DNA from: Streptobacillus notomytis
GTDB taxonomy: Bacteria > Fusobacteriota > Fusobacteriia > Fusobacteriales > Leptotrichiaceae
Direction: 5' to 3'
NCBI GenBank assembly: GCA_001612575.1
Contig: LJRV01000101.1
Location: 1-64,000 of the forward strand
DNA: 64,000 bases
Shown piece by piece: positions 28,967-37,581 of this stretch. Numbering within the stretch: the stretch's first letter is position 1; every line of letters begins with the position of its first letter. Both the position numbers and the translations under genes were made by a program. Under the pieces are notes generated by a model, which was given only the letters and a program-made list of their open reading frames with translations, searched no databases and was not told the origin of the DNA.

Positions 28967-29926
28967 CTATATGTTATCTTTAACTGCTTTATAAATATCA
29001 TCTGGTGTTAATTCATATTCTTTTTCTAAAAACTCAAGAGTTCCAACTTGACCAAATCTTTCCTTAACACCTACTCTAACAAGTTTTGTAGGACAATTTT
29101 CAGAAAGAACTTCTGCAACAGCTGAACCAAGTCCATTAGTTATACTATGATTTTCAGCCGTTATTACAAGTCTTGCATCTTTACAATATTTAATAATAGA
29201 ATCTTTATCTATAGGTTTTAATGTAAACATATCAAGTATATTTACATATATTCCTTCTTTTTCTAATTTTTTAGCTGCAATTCTTGCATTATGAACCATC
29301 ATACCATTAGCTATAATAGTAATGTCTTTTCCACTTTGTATTAAATTTGCTTTTCCTATCTCAATTTTAGCATTTTCTTCATATACCTTAAATACATTTT
29401 TTCTTGTAAGTCTTATCCAATAAAACTTATCATTTTTATAATACACTTCATCAAGTACTGCTTTAAGCACAGTAGAATCTGTAGGTTCTATAACTATAGC
29501 CCCTGCAAGAGTTCTTATTAATCCCATATCTTCAAATGACATGTGAGTTCCTCCGTTATGAACAGCTTGAATACCTGCATCCGAAGCTATAATTGTTATA
29601 GGATTATCTTGATAAAGAGAAGATATGAAAATTTGATCTAAACATCTTCTACTTGCAAATGCTGTAAATGTATGAACAAAAGGTTTTAATCCTACTCTTC
29701 TCATTCCAGCTGCACAAGATATTTCTTGAGCTTCCATAATTCCACAGTTAATTATTCTATCTCCATATTCTTTTTGAAGTGAATAAGAACCTAAAGACCC
29801 CATTAAATCTGCATCTAAAATCACTACATCTTCATCTTTTTCTAGAAATTCATGAAATTTATCAATACAAACTTTTCTTAATTCTATTGTTTCTTTCATA
29901 GCTTCTCCATTATATACCTGTGTCAT
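28967..29926 (-). CDS. Transketolase, C-terminal subunit
   Basis: The pyrimidine-binding and C-terminal domains of a split transketolase (319 residues): DADLMGSLGSYSL, INCGIMEAQEISCAAGM (with the thiamine-activating Glu), HNGGTHMSFEDMGLIR, and C-terminal TAENHSITNGLGSAVAEVL. It overlaps the end of the N-terminal subunit gene by one base. Located at the end of an ascorbate-type PTS operon, it probably channels pentose phosphates from the imported sugar acid into central metabolism. Confidence 0.92.
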   Translation of the reverse strand: MTQVYNGEAMKETIELRKVCIDKFHEFLEKDEDVVILDADLMGSLGSYSLQKEYGDRIINCGIMEAQEISCAAGMRRVGLKPFVHTFTAFASRRCLDQIFISSLYQDNPITIIASDAGIQAVHNGGTHMSFEDMGLIRTLAGAIVIEPTDSTVLKAVLDEVYYKNDKFYWIRLTRKNVFKVYEENAKIEIGKANLIQSGKDITIIANGMMVHNARIAAKKLEKEGIYVNILDMFTLKPIDKDSIIKYCKDARLVITAENHSITNGLGSAVAEVLSENCPTKLVRVGVKERFGQVGTLEFLEKEYELTPDDIYKAVKDNI

Positions 29927-30741
29927 TATTTCACCCCACTTTGTAAGTCATTTATTGCTTTTTCTAATTCTTTTTTAACCTCTTCATTAGCTCTTATATG
30001 ATGATTTCCCTTAAAGTTTTCTATATAATCAACTCCTTGACCTTTTATACTATCAAGAACTATAACTAAAGGTTTTTCTCTCTTTGAAAGTATAGCTACT
30101 TTAATAGCCTCTATATCATTGCCCTTAACTGTTAAAGAATCTAATCCAAATGATTTAACTTTTTCTTCAAATGAATATGGTTTACATATATCTTCTAAAT
30201 ATCCATCTAATTGTTGTTTATTATAGTCTATGAATGTTATAAGGTTATTAAGTTTGTTATGTGCTATAAATTGTATAGCTTCCCAAACCTGTCCTTCTTG
30301 TGCTTCTCCATCTCCAATTATAGTAAACACTCTATTTTCTTTTTTCTTTATTTTTAAAGCTTTTGCTATACCTGTAGCTATAGATATTCCTTGTCCTAAA
30401 GATCCCGTAGTTATATCCACTCCACTTGTTTTTAATCTATCTGGATGAGATGGTAATTTAGTTCCATTAATATTTAATGTCAATAAATCTTCAACTGGGA
30501 AAAATCCTTTAAGTGCCAATGCTGAATAAAGTGCAGGCCCTGCATGACCTTTTGATAATACAAAATAATCTCTTTCTTCCCAATTAGGATTTTTAGGATC
30601 ATATTTCATTATATCGTTATATAATACTGCAAGTGTTTCAACAACTGATAATGAACCTCCATAATGACCAAATCCTAAATTATTTAACATTTTCAAAACA
30701 TTTATTCTTATTTCTTTTGCAAACTCTTTTGTCGTAATCAT
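29926..30741 (-). CDS. Transketolase, N-terminal subunit
   Basis: Thiamine-diphosphate-binding half of the split transketolase: GHYGGSLSVVETLAVLY, SKGHAGPALYSALAL, GSLGQGISIATG and the ThDP motif GDGEAQEGQVWEAIQFIAHN. I start at ATG 30741 (ITTKEFAKEIRINVL), which has an AGAGAG site just after the PTS IIC stop. A longer frame to 30789 would run into the IIC gene. About 271 residues, the usual size for the two-subunit form found in Fusobacteria, Firmicutes and archaea. Confidence 0.92.
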   Translation of the reverse strand: MITTKEFAKEIRINVLKMLNNLGFGHYGGSLSVVETLAVLYNDIMKYDPKNPNWEERDYFVLSKGHAGPALYSALALKGFFPVEDLLTLNINGTKLPSHPDRLKTSGVDITTGSLGQGISIATGIAKALKIKKKENRVFTIIGDGEAQEGQVWEAIQFIAHNKLNNLITFIDYNKQQLDGYLEDICKPYSFEEKVKSFGLDSLTVKGNDIEAIKVAILSKREKPLVIVLDSIKGQGVDYIENFKGNHHIRANEEVKKELEKAINDLQSGVK

Positions 30742-30751
30742 AACTATCTCT

Positions 30752-32101
30752 CTATTTCTCATTTTCTTTAGTAAATAAATTATATCCAATTAACATTAAT
30801 AAAATTAATAATATTAATGAGGTAATTACTGTAGGATTTAATACCTTAGATGCATACCCTAATATTATACCAAGAGTTGCAAAATCTGCATCAGAGAAAG
30901 TAGTCCCTACATAGCCTAAACTTCCTAATAATGGGTATAAAATAGCTGGTAAGAATGTTAATAATAATCCATTTGCAAAAGCTCCTATCATAGCTCCACG
31001 TCTTCCACCTGTTGAATTTCCAAATACTCCTGCTGTTGCTCCACAGAAGAAATGAGGTACTACTCCTGGTAATATTAATACTGCATTAAATACTCCTAGA
31101 ATAAATAATCCTACTAATCCTCCTAAGAATGAGAATATAAATCCTATTAAAACTGCATTTGGTGCATAAGGAAATACTATTGGACAATCTAATGCTGGTT
31201 TAGCATTAGGAACTAATTTTTCAGAAATTCCTTTAAATGCTGGAATTATTTCATTTAATATTAATCTAACACCTTGAAGTATGATATATACTCCTCCTGC
31301 AAATCCTATACCTTTAAGTAATGCATAGATTATATAATTATCTCCTGATGAAAGATTTGTTGTAACAAAATCTTTACCTGCAAATATTGCTAAAATCACA
31401 TAAATAACCATCATAGTTAATGAAATAGAAATTGATGAATCTCTTAAAAATGATAAATTTTTAGGTAATTTCATTTCTTCTGTTGATTTAGATCCTTTAC
31501 CAACTAATTTACCTATATATCCTGATAAAATATATCCTAAAGTTGAAAAATGACCAAATGCAACTGAATCATCTCCAGTAATACCTTTCATAAAAGGCTG
31601 TGCAAATGCAGGGAATATAGCCATAGTTAAACCTAATAAAATAGAACCTACTATTACTAATAAAACACCATTAAATCCTGCAATGTGTAACATAATAGCT
31701 ATCATAGCAGCCATATATAAAGTATGATGTCCTGTTAGGAAAATATATTTTAATCTAGTAAAACGTGCTATAAATATATTAGCTAACATTCCTAAAGCCA
31801 TAATTAAAGCTGTTGTTGTTCCAAAATCTTTTGTAGCAACCGAAATTATTGCTTCATTATTTGGGATAACACCTTGAATAGAGAATGCTTTTTCAAACAT
31901 TGAAGTCATAGGAGCTAACTGTTCTATTAAAAAACTTGCTCCAGCCCCTAATACCAAGAATCCTAAAATAGTTTTAATTGTACCTTTAACAACATCAGCT
32001 ATAGGTTTTTTTTGTAATAATAGTCCTACTAACGCTATAAAACCAACTAATATTGCTGGTGTTTTTAAAATATCAACAATAAAATTTAATATTGATTTCA
32101 T
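30752..32101 (-). CDS. ulaA: PTS IIC, ascorbate (UlaA/SgaT) family
   Basis: A 449-residue membrane permease with eleven or so hydrophobic helices, beginning ILNFIVDILKTPAILVGFIALVGLLLQKKP, typical of UlaA. Other landmarks are FLTGHHTLYMAAM, GDDSVAFGHFSTLGYILSGYIGK and GVVPHFFCGATAGVFGNSTGGRRGA. It imports and, with IIA and IIB, phosphorylates its sugar. The family prototype takes L-ascorbate, but relatives take other sugars; the linked transketolase suggests the product becomes a pentose phosphate. Confidence 0.93.
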   Translation of the reverse strand: MKSILNFIVDILKTPAILVGFIALVGLLLQKKPIADVVKGTIKTILGFLVLGAGASFLIEQLAPMTSMFEKAFSIQGVIPNNEAIISVATKDFGTTTALIMALGMLANIFIARFTRLKYIFLTGHHTLYMAAMIAIMLHIAGFNGVLLVIVGSILLGLTMAIFPAFAQPFMKGITGDDSVAFGHFSTLGYILSGYIGKLVGKGSKSTEEMKLPKNLSFLRDSSISISLTMMVIYVILAIFAGKDFVTTNLSSGDNYIIYALLKGIGFAGGVYIILQGVRLILNEIIPAFKGISEKLVPNAKPALDCPIVFPYAPNAVLIGFIFSFLGGLVGLFILGVFNAVLILPGVVPHFFCGATAGVFGNSTGGRRGAMIGAFANGLLLTFLPAILYPLLGSLGYVGTTFSDADFATLGIILGYASKVLNPTVITSLILLILLMLIGYNLFTKENEK

Positions 32102-32117
32102 ATTTACCTCCTAAATA

Positions 32118-32384
32118 TTATTTTAATTTTTTTATCAATTTTTCTTCTAATTCTGAAATAGATATTATACTATCAAGTACCACAACTTTATCAAATGGTA
32201 TAGATGAACTTTCAGCAATATCTGTTCCCATAACAAATAAATCTGCACTATTAATAGTAACTGATGCTAAATCAGAGTGTTCTACTTCAGCTTCAAATCC
32301 AATTTTATTCAAAATCTTTTTTATATTCATTTCTAACATAAAACTTGAACCAAGACCTGAACCACAAACTGCCATAATTTTCAT
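32118..32384 (-). CDS. ulaB: PTS IIB, lactose/ascorbate type
   Basis: An 88-residue cytoplasmic phosphocarrier. The phosphorylated cysteine sits in the loop VCGSGLGSSFMLEMNIKK at residue 6, which is diagnostic for the family. It is followed 16 bases later by the IIC gene and preceded by the IIA gene in the same operon. Confidence 0.9.
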   Translation of the reverse strand: MKIMAVCGSGLGSSFMLEMNIKKILNKIGFEAEVEHSDLASVTINSADLFVMGTDIAESSSIPFDKVVVLDSIISISELEEKLIKKLK

Positions 32385-32813
32385 TTATTTACCTCCATTA
32401 ATTATTTCTAATAATTCTTCTAATTTAATAGCTTCTTTAAGTTTTGATATTTTATCATTATCCTGAAATATCTCAAGTAATTCAGATATTACATCTATAT
32501 GAACATTTTTATCCTTTGCTGCAAGTACAAAAATTAAATGTAATTTATTATTTCCAAATTCTACTGCTTCATTTACCTTTAAAAAAGATACTCCTGTTTC
32601 TAGCACTCCATCTTCTGGTCTTGCATGTGGCATAGCTATATCATCAGTAATTACAATATAGAAACCTAACTTTTTAACTGATTCTATCATTTTATTAATA
32701 TATTCTTCTTCAATATTATTATTCTTTAACAAAGGTATTGCAGCAACTTTTATTGCTTCTTCCCAATTTTCTACTCTTTCTTTTATAACTACATTATTCT
32801 CGTTGAATAACAT
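32385..32813 (-). CDS. ulaC: PTS IIA, fructose/mannitol-like (UlaC type)
   Basis: A 142-residue EIIA domain. The phospho-histidine is in AMPHARPEDGV near residue 64, with the flanking pattern VITDDIA and SFLKVNEAVEFG. A strong AGGAGG site precedes the ATG at 32813. It receives phosphate from HPr and hands it to IIB. It is similar to the EIIA domain at the end of the regulator gene just upstream, so two related EIIA sequences lie in tandem. Confidence 0.9.
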   Translation of the reverse strand: MLFNENNVVIKERVENWEEAIKVAAIPLLKNNNIEEEYINKMIESVKKLGFYIVITDDIAMPHARPEDGVLETGVSFLKVNEAVEFGNNKLHLIFVLAAKDKNVHIDVISELLEIFQDNDKISKLKEAIKLEELLEIINGGK

Positions 32814-32826
32814 TTTTCCTCCTTTC

Positions 32827-33135
32827 TTATATTTTTTCTTTAAAGTATGATATTAATTTTTCATAAGTTTTTATCTTACTTATATCTTCTAAAAACTCTT
32901 TGTTTAATATTAATTTATAGAAATCACTTAAAAATCCTAGATGAGATTTATTATCCTTACTTGAAAAACATAATAAAACTTTAGCTTTTTTATCATCACC
33001 AAAATCTACTGGTTCTTCTAATATTAATAAACTTGCATCTGTTTGCATTACTAAACTTTCAGCTTTAGCATGTGGCAAAGCTATTCCATAATCAATTACA
33101 ACATAAGGTCCTAATTTTTTAACCATTTTTTTCAT
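32827..33135 (-). pseudogene. Detached C-terminal EIIA half of the PRD regulator
   Basis: This 102-codon frame continues the regulator exactly after its TAA stop (33136-33138) in the same phase: KKMVKKLGPYVVIDYGIALPHAKAES, with the EIIA phospho-histidine in ALPHAKAE, then LLILEEPVDFGDDKKAKVLLCFSSKDN. It has an ATG directly after the stop but no ribosome binding site, so only reinitiation could express it. It is most likely the severed end of the regulator's EIIA domain. Confidence 0.65.
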
Positions 33136-34758
33136 TTAATCTATATATTCACTAGTTACTGAGGATTTAGAAAATAAATTATTTCCTAATATTTCAATTG
33201 CTTCTTCCCAACTACTAATACTTTTTTTAAATATAACACTATCCTTATTTAAAATTTTAACCAGTTCACTTTCTCCTCTAAAACTATCAATTAATATATT
33301 TGAAAACTTATTTAAAAGAGAAGTTTTAAGTTTATTTCTATCAAAACTTATACCATTATCTTCTATTTCATCTAATAACTCATCTACTAAAATTTTATCT
33401 TGTCTTCTTTTTATTCCTAATTTATCTAATTTTTCATAATCTTCAACTTTAATCAACGGATTAATTTTAATAAACTCAAGATTTTCTAAATCTACAGTTG
33501 AAATTATATAATCTACTGAATTTAAATTAAAATTTATTTTATCTATCATATATGCAGGCAATACATCAACTATATCTATATCAAATTTTTCCTTTAAATT
33601 ATATTCAAGTATTCTTGAAGTTCCATAACCTAATCCACAAACTAGTCTAACTTTTTTTCTATTAAAAGTTTTCATTCTTTCTATAGAAGCCTTAAAATGA
33701 TATACTATAAGTGAAATCTCAATTTCTGTAAATTTGATTTGAAATATTTCTTCCATTTCAGTTATAGAATCTTTAATAACGGTAAATAAAAAATCATTTT
33801 CTAAAACTAATTTTTGGTAAATAGAATTTTTTAATTTAATACCTTTTTTTAATCTATATATAGATACCTTTATATGACTTAATAAAAAATCATATAAAAC
33901 ATTATCTTCTGTAAGATCTATTCTTATTTTATCTCCTACATTCTTTATCATCTTCTTTATTAAAAATGATTCATCTAACCACGATTCAAGATTTGGGTTA
34001 ATAGATAGTCCTATAAGCATCTCAGATATTTTTTCAAAACTTGTATGCTCTCCAAAATATTTAACAAATATCCCTTTTATATTATTCCCTTCTTCTAACA
34101 TAAATTTATTAACCAAATTATTTTTTTCAGGAAACTTTATCATAGTGTATATTGTTATCATTAATTTTTGATACACTTCTTCATTAATATTAAATTCTAT
34201 ATTCTCAGAAACTTTTTTAAAAAAATCTTCAACTTTTTTCATGATTTCAAAATCTATAACCTCTTTTATATGCCTTTGTAATGATTTTTTATCATATATT
34301 TGATCTAAAAATTCTATTTTTTTATTATTATTCCAATCTAAAAAATAGCCTCTTGAATGAACATACTCAAATTTTTCACCATCAAGTAATTTCATATCTA
34401 ATTTAAGTGTATTTCTTGAAATATCTATTTTCTTTGATAAACTTGAAATATTTAAACCCTTTTTATTATACAAAGCATAAAGATATATTAAACTAATTCT
34501 ATCATCTCTATTAATATATTCCTTATCTTTAATATCATCTAAAAATTGTTGCAATTCAAGCTTTGAACTAAGTAATATATTCCCATTTTTTATCCCTATT
34601 TTTGAAAATCCTTTTTTGGATAAAAAATAATTAATATTATTGAGATTATACTGTATAGTTCTTTTAGATACTCTAAAATACTCACAAATAGTTTCAAGAT
34701 TTAAAATATTCTCTTCTAAAAGTCTTTCAAGTATTCTTATTTCTCTTTCATTTATCAT
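33136..34758 (-). CDS. PRD-containing transcriptional regulator (BglG/MtlR type), truncated
   Basis: A 540-residue regulator of the adjacent PTS operon. The N-terminal helix-turn-helix (ERLLEENILNLETICEYFRVSKRTIQYN) is followed by a second HTH near residue 110, two PRD domains (about 170-390), an EIIB-like domain with the Cys loop LVCGLGYGTSR near 410, and the start of an EIIA domain (SVIFKKSISSWEEAIEILG). A TAA after SEYID cuts EIIA in half; the rest continues in frame downstream. Such regulators sense sugar supply by phosphorylation of PRD and EIIA/EIIB residues, so loss of the EIIA His could change inducer control. Confidence 0.85.
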   Translation of the reverse strand: MINEREIRILERLLEENILNLETICEYFRVSKRTIQYNLNNINYFLSKKGFSKIGIKNGNILLSSKLELQQFLDDIKDKEYINRDDRISLIYLYALYNKKGLNISSLSKKIDISRNTLKLDMKLLDGEKFEYVHSRGYFLDWNNNKKIEFLDQIYDKKSLQRHIKEVIDFEIMKKVEDFFKKVSENIEFNINEEVYQKLMITIYTMIKFPEKNNLVNKFMLEEGNNIKGIFVKYFGEHTSFEKISEMLIGLSINPNLESWLDESFLIKKMIKNVGDKIRIDLTEDNVLYDFLLSHIKVSIYRLKKGIKLKNSIYQKLVLENDFLFTVIKDSITEMEEIFQIKFTEIEISLIVYHFKASIERMKTFNRKKVRLVCGLGYGTSRILEYNLKEKFDIDIVDVLPAYMIDKINFNLNSVDYIISTVDLENLEFIKINPLIKVEDYEKLDKLGIKRRQDKILVDELLDEIEDNGISFDRNKLKTSLLNKFSNILIDSFRGESELVKILNKDSVIFKKSISSWEEAIEILGNNLFSKSSVTSEYID

Positions 34759-34778
34759 AGTTATCTCCTTGCATTATA

Positions 34779-34807
34779 AATATACCTTGATTTGTTTTAA
34801 ATACCAA
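34779..34807 (-). promoter_or_regulatory. Promoter of the PRD regulator-PTS operon
   Basis: On the minus strand TTGGTA (34807-34802), 17 bases and TATATT (34784-34779) precede the regulator's start codon by about 20 bases. Regulator, PTS and transketolase genes run in one direction from here with gaps of less than 20 bases. Confidence 0.5.
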
Positions 34808-34920
34808 GATGTAAATAATTTCATAAAAATGAAAAAAAATGATACTTTTATTACTAAAATACCTCTCATTAATAGATGTAAATATATATCCAATCTTATT
34901 AATTGTCAATATGTTATATA

Positions 34921-34948
34921 TTGCTTTTTTATATTTTCAAGGTATAAT
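34921..34948 (+). promoter_or_regulatory. Promoter of the acid phosphatase gene
   Basis: TTGCTT (34921-34926), 16 bases and TATAAT (34943-34948), 33 bases before the start codon; AAGGAAG lies between as the ribosome binding site. Confidence 0.6.
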
Positions 34949-34981
34949 ATATACACATAATTTACCAAAGGAAGTGAAAAA

Positions 34982-35707
34982 ATGAAAAAAATATTATTAT
35001 TAACTGCGTTAATGACTATAAGTACTTTTGCAGCAGGTCCTAAAGTTCCATATACTCATGAAGGTTTTTATTCAACTGAAAATGTTCAAAAAGCTGTTCA
35101 TTTTGTTTCAGTAGAACAAATTGAAAAAAGTTTAGAAGGAAAAGGTCCTATAAATGTAAGTTTTGATATAGATGATACATTACTACATTCAAGTGGATAT
35201 TTTAGATACGGTATGGATCATTTCCAAATACCGGGACATCCTAGAGGAAAATCAAGCTATCTTGATAATCAAAAATATTGGGATTATCTAGCAGAAATGG
35301 GAGATGAACATTCTATTCCTAAAATTTCAGCTCAAGCACTTATAGATATGCATATAAAAAGAGGAGATAAAATATTTTTCATAACTGGAAGAACTAAACA
35401 TTCTAAAGATAAAAACTATAGTTCAACTAAAACTTCTAAAACTTTAAAAAGATTTTTTAATTTACCTTATGAAGTATATATAGAATATGCTGGAGAAAAA
35501 CAAGTTGGTGGATATAAATATGATAAGTCATTTTACATAAAAAAACATAATGTTTCTATTCATTATGGAGATAGTGATGATGATATATTAGCAGCTAGAG
35601 AATTAAATATTCGTGGAATAAGAGTTCAAAGAGCTTACAATTCTACTAATCCACAAAAATTAAATGGTGGATATGGAGAAGAAGTTTTAATTAATTCTGC
35701 ATGGTAA
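34982..35707 (+). CDS. aphA: Class B acid phosphatase, secreted
   Basis: A periplasmic HAD-type nonspecific phosphatase that dephosphorylates nucleotides and other phosphoesters. A clear signal peptide KKILLLTALMTISTFAAG covers residues 2-19. The catalytic motif FDIDDTLLHSSGYF is near residue 62, IFFITGRTKHSK near 132 and GDSDDDILAARELN near 198. At 241 residues it matches AphA. It is a single-gene unit closed by a strong terminator. Confidence 0.93.
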   Translation: MKKILLLTALMTISTFAAGPKVPYTHEGFYSTENVQKAVHFVSVEQIEKSLEGKGPINVSFDIDDTLLHSSGYFRYGMDHFQIPGHPRGKSSYLDNQKYWDYLAEMGDEHSIPKISAQALIDMHIKRGDKIFFITGRTKHSKDKNYSSTKTSKTLKRFFNLPYEVYIEYAGEKQVGGYKYDKSFYIKKHNVSIHYGDSDDDILAARELNIRGIRVQRAYNSTNPQKLNGGYGEEVLINSAW

Positions 35708-35715
35708 AATATATA

Positions 35716-35742
35716 GGGCATTAAAATATCTAATGCCCTTTT
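35716..35742. terminator. Intrinsic terminator
   Basis: GGGCATTA (35716-35723), a 7-base loop and TAATGCCC (35731-35738), then TTTT. It separates the acid phosphatase gene from the oppositely oriented end of the secretion island. Confidence 0.85.
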
Positions 35743-35748
35743 AAAATA

Positions 35749-36722
35749 CTATAATTCTTTAGACATAATATTATTTAAAATATATGTATCATTTTCTTTA
35801 TCATAACCTATTACTTCGGCTATTTCCTTTACATATCTTCTATTTCCATCTTTAACAACATTTACAATTATATTTATTGCTTCTACTATTAAATAATGTT
35901 GCGATTTAATTGTAACTTCATCTATATATTGTTCTATCTTTTTTAAACCTGCCAACGTACTGTTAGCATGTATTGTTGTAAATCCTCCGCTATCCCTAGA
36001 ATTCCAATTTTTTAATAACTCCAGTGTTTCTTTTCCAGTTCTTAACTCTCCTAAAACTATTCTATCTGGGTTTAATCTTATATTAAACTTTAATATTTCA
36101 CTATAATTTTCTGTTTCAGTAGCTATAAAAAAATTAATATTTTCTGCTTCACATTTTAGTTCTCTTACCTCTTCTATAATACTTATTCTATCTGTTATAT
36201 CTTTTAATTTATCTAAACAAGCATTTAAAAAAGTTGTTTTTCCTGTAGATATTCCACCTACAACTAGTATATTTTTCCTATTTTTTATGGCTTCTTCTAT
36301 GTAATCTTTTTGTTCTTGAGTTATAAATTTACTCTCAACAAATTCTTCAAGAGATATTACGTTATTTGTATGTTTTCTTATTGAAAATACAGGAGCATAA
36401 TTTGTTATTTGATACATTAATCCTTCAAATCTTGAACCATCAGGCAAAGTAGCTGAAACTATGGATGAGATTCTGGAATTTCTTTTTCATTAAATGCTGA
36501 AACTATTTTAATAATATTTTCTCCAGCAATTCTAGATAGTTTTTCTCCACTGTCTATATATCCTTTTCCTCTAATATCTAAAAATATTCTACCATCTTGG
36601 TTTAAAGATATTTCACTTACATTTTCATCTTCTATATATTTTTGTATTTCCCCAAATATTTCTTTTAAAAAATTTTCTTTTCTTTCTAATTCTTTTTTTC
36701 TTTTCATTTCTAAATCTCACAT
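35749..36722 (-). pseudogene. virB11: Broken second copy of the VirB11-type ATPase
   Basis: This is a close paralogue of the intact VirB11 gene at 62.8-63.7 kb; long segments agree almost residue for residue (SEISLNQDG, LPDGSRFEGLMYQ, ATP loop VVGGISTGKTTFLNACLDKL, NPDRIVLGELRTG). Two lesions inactivate it: the second codon after the original ATG (36722) is now TGA, and a frameshift near 36465 separates the N-terminal from the catalytic half. In the Walker A loop Thr is replaced by Ile (GGIST). It ends the minus-strand island, 35 bases from the acid phosphatase gene's terminator. Confidence 0.85.
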
Positions 36723-36768
36723 TTTTCTCACCTCTTTTTTTAAATTATTTAATACTGAAAAAAAGAAA

Positions 36769-36975
36769 AAAGTATCCACACTAGCTAGCTGGCTAGTATG
36801 AATACCTTAAAAATTTAATACGCTGATTAAATCAGTAATTCATAATTTAAAATATTTATATTGTAATTTTAAAATTGCTTTTTTTACTAAATATATTTAT
36901 TAAATATTTAGTTGTTAGCTCGCAGTCTAACATGAGTAGCTTAAAGATTTAATATATCTATAAATCAAAATTTTC
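36769..36975 (-). ncRNA. Tandem structured leader RNA (copy A)
   Basis: Two repeats of one design stand upstream of the broken virB11. Read on the minus strand, each has the segment TACTGATTTAAT, a short loop and ATTAAAT, then TTAAGG, then a stem with CTAGC/GCTAG or GTTAG/CTAAC arms. The loop is GC-rich (CTGCGAGC-like in three of four copies and CAGCTA in the hairpin here). The hairpin nearest the gene (36769-36808) has 14 pairs and runs into TTTTTTCTTTTTTT, an intrinsic terminator. The same design occurs at 52048-52256. It looks like an attenuator or riboswitch of unknown class. Confidence 0.55.
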
Positions 36976-37040
36976 AAATATCTTTCATAATATTTTTTCA
37001 TTTTTATATATATTTCTAAAATCATTTTTTATTTTTTTAA

Positions 37041-37150
37041 GGCTTTATACCCAGTGTTTTTTCAAAAACCACGTGTCGTGTTTCTCCAAATTTTTGCTAA
37101 AAAATGGAGAAACGCCTAAGCGTGCATGGTATAAATCTTATACCATGGAT
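37041..37150. other. Cluster of hairpins in a non-coding stretch
   Basis: Inverted repeats crowd this part of the gene-free 36.98-37.2 kb stretch: CACG-TGT-CGTG near 37070; GTTTCTCCA (37080-37088) with TGGAGAAAC (37105-37113); and CATGGTATAA-ATC-TTATACCATG written as two 10-base arms (37125-37134 and 37138-37147). No coding frame fits. It may be an extension of the leader RNA, a separate small RNA or a replication/transfer site; nothing decides between these. Confidence 0.4.
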
Positions 37151-37208
37151 AACTAAAAAAATAGCATACTCATTTCAAAAAAAGAAAAAAGATAAATTTT
37201 TTTCAATT

Positions 37209-37470
37209 TTATTCTTTTTCATTTTCCATTTCTTCACTATCTAAAATAAATTCTCCATGTTTTAGAATTTGTTTTTGTACTTTATAGCTCTATTACTTTT
37301 TTTATTTATTCTATCAAGGGATTCTATATTTTTATATAAACTTTTATTTAGATTTCTAATATTTTTTAATTTAAATAATTTTTTCTCTGTTAATATTTCA
37401 ATTAATTCTTCAATTGTTTTTTCATATTTGTTAGCTAAAAAATTTAAATTAACATATTATTTTCCTTCAT
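37209..37470 (-). pseudogene. Small decayed gene of unknown function
   Basis: An ATG at 37470 with a good GGAGG site begins MKENN but meets TAA after eight codons. A neighbouring frame then continues NFLANKYEKTIEELIEILTEKK and INKKSNRAIKYKNKF, and a third ends HGEFILDSEEMENEKE. Two frameshifts would restore a charged, helical protein of about 87 residues. I do not recognise it. Confidence 0.4.
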
Positions 37471-37581
37471 AAAAAAATACCTCCAAAGTTTTCTCTAAAT
37501 ATACTTTAACATATTTTATGTTATTTTTATTTAATATGTACTTTAAAGGTATTATAATATTATTACTCTTTTATATTATTA

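Noticed and set aside
30752..30789. Longer start for the transketolase N-terminal subunit
   Set aside because: The extra residues overlap the end of the PTS IIC gene and have no ribosome site, while ATG 30741 starts exactly at the family's usual N-terminus.
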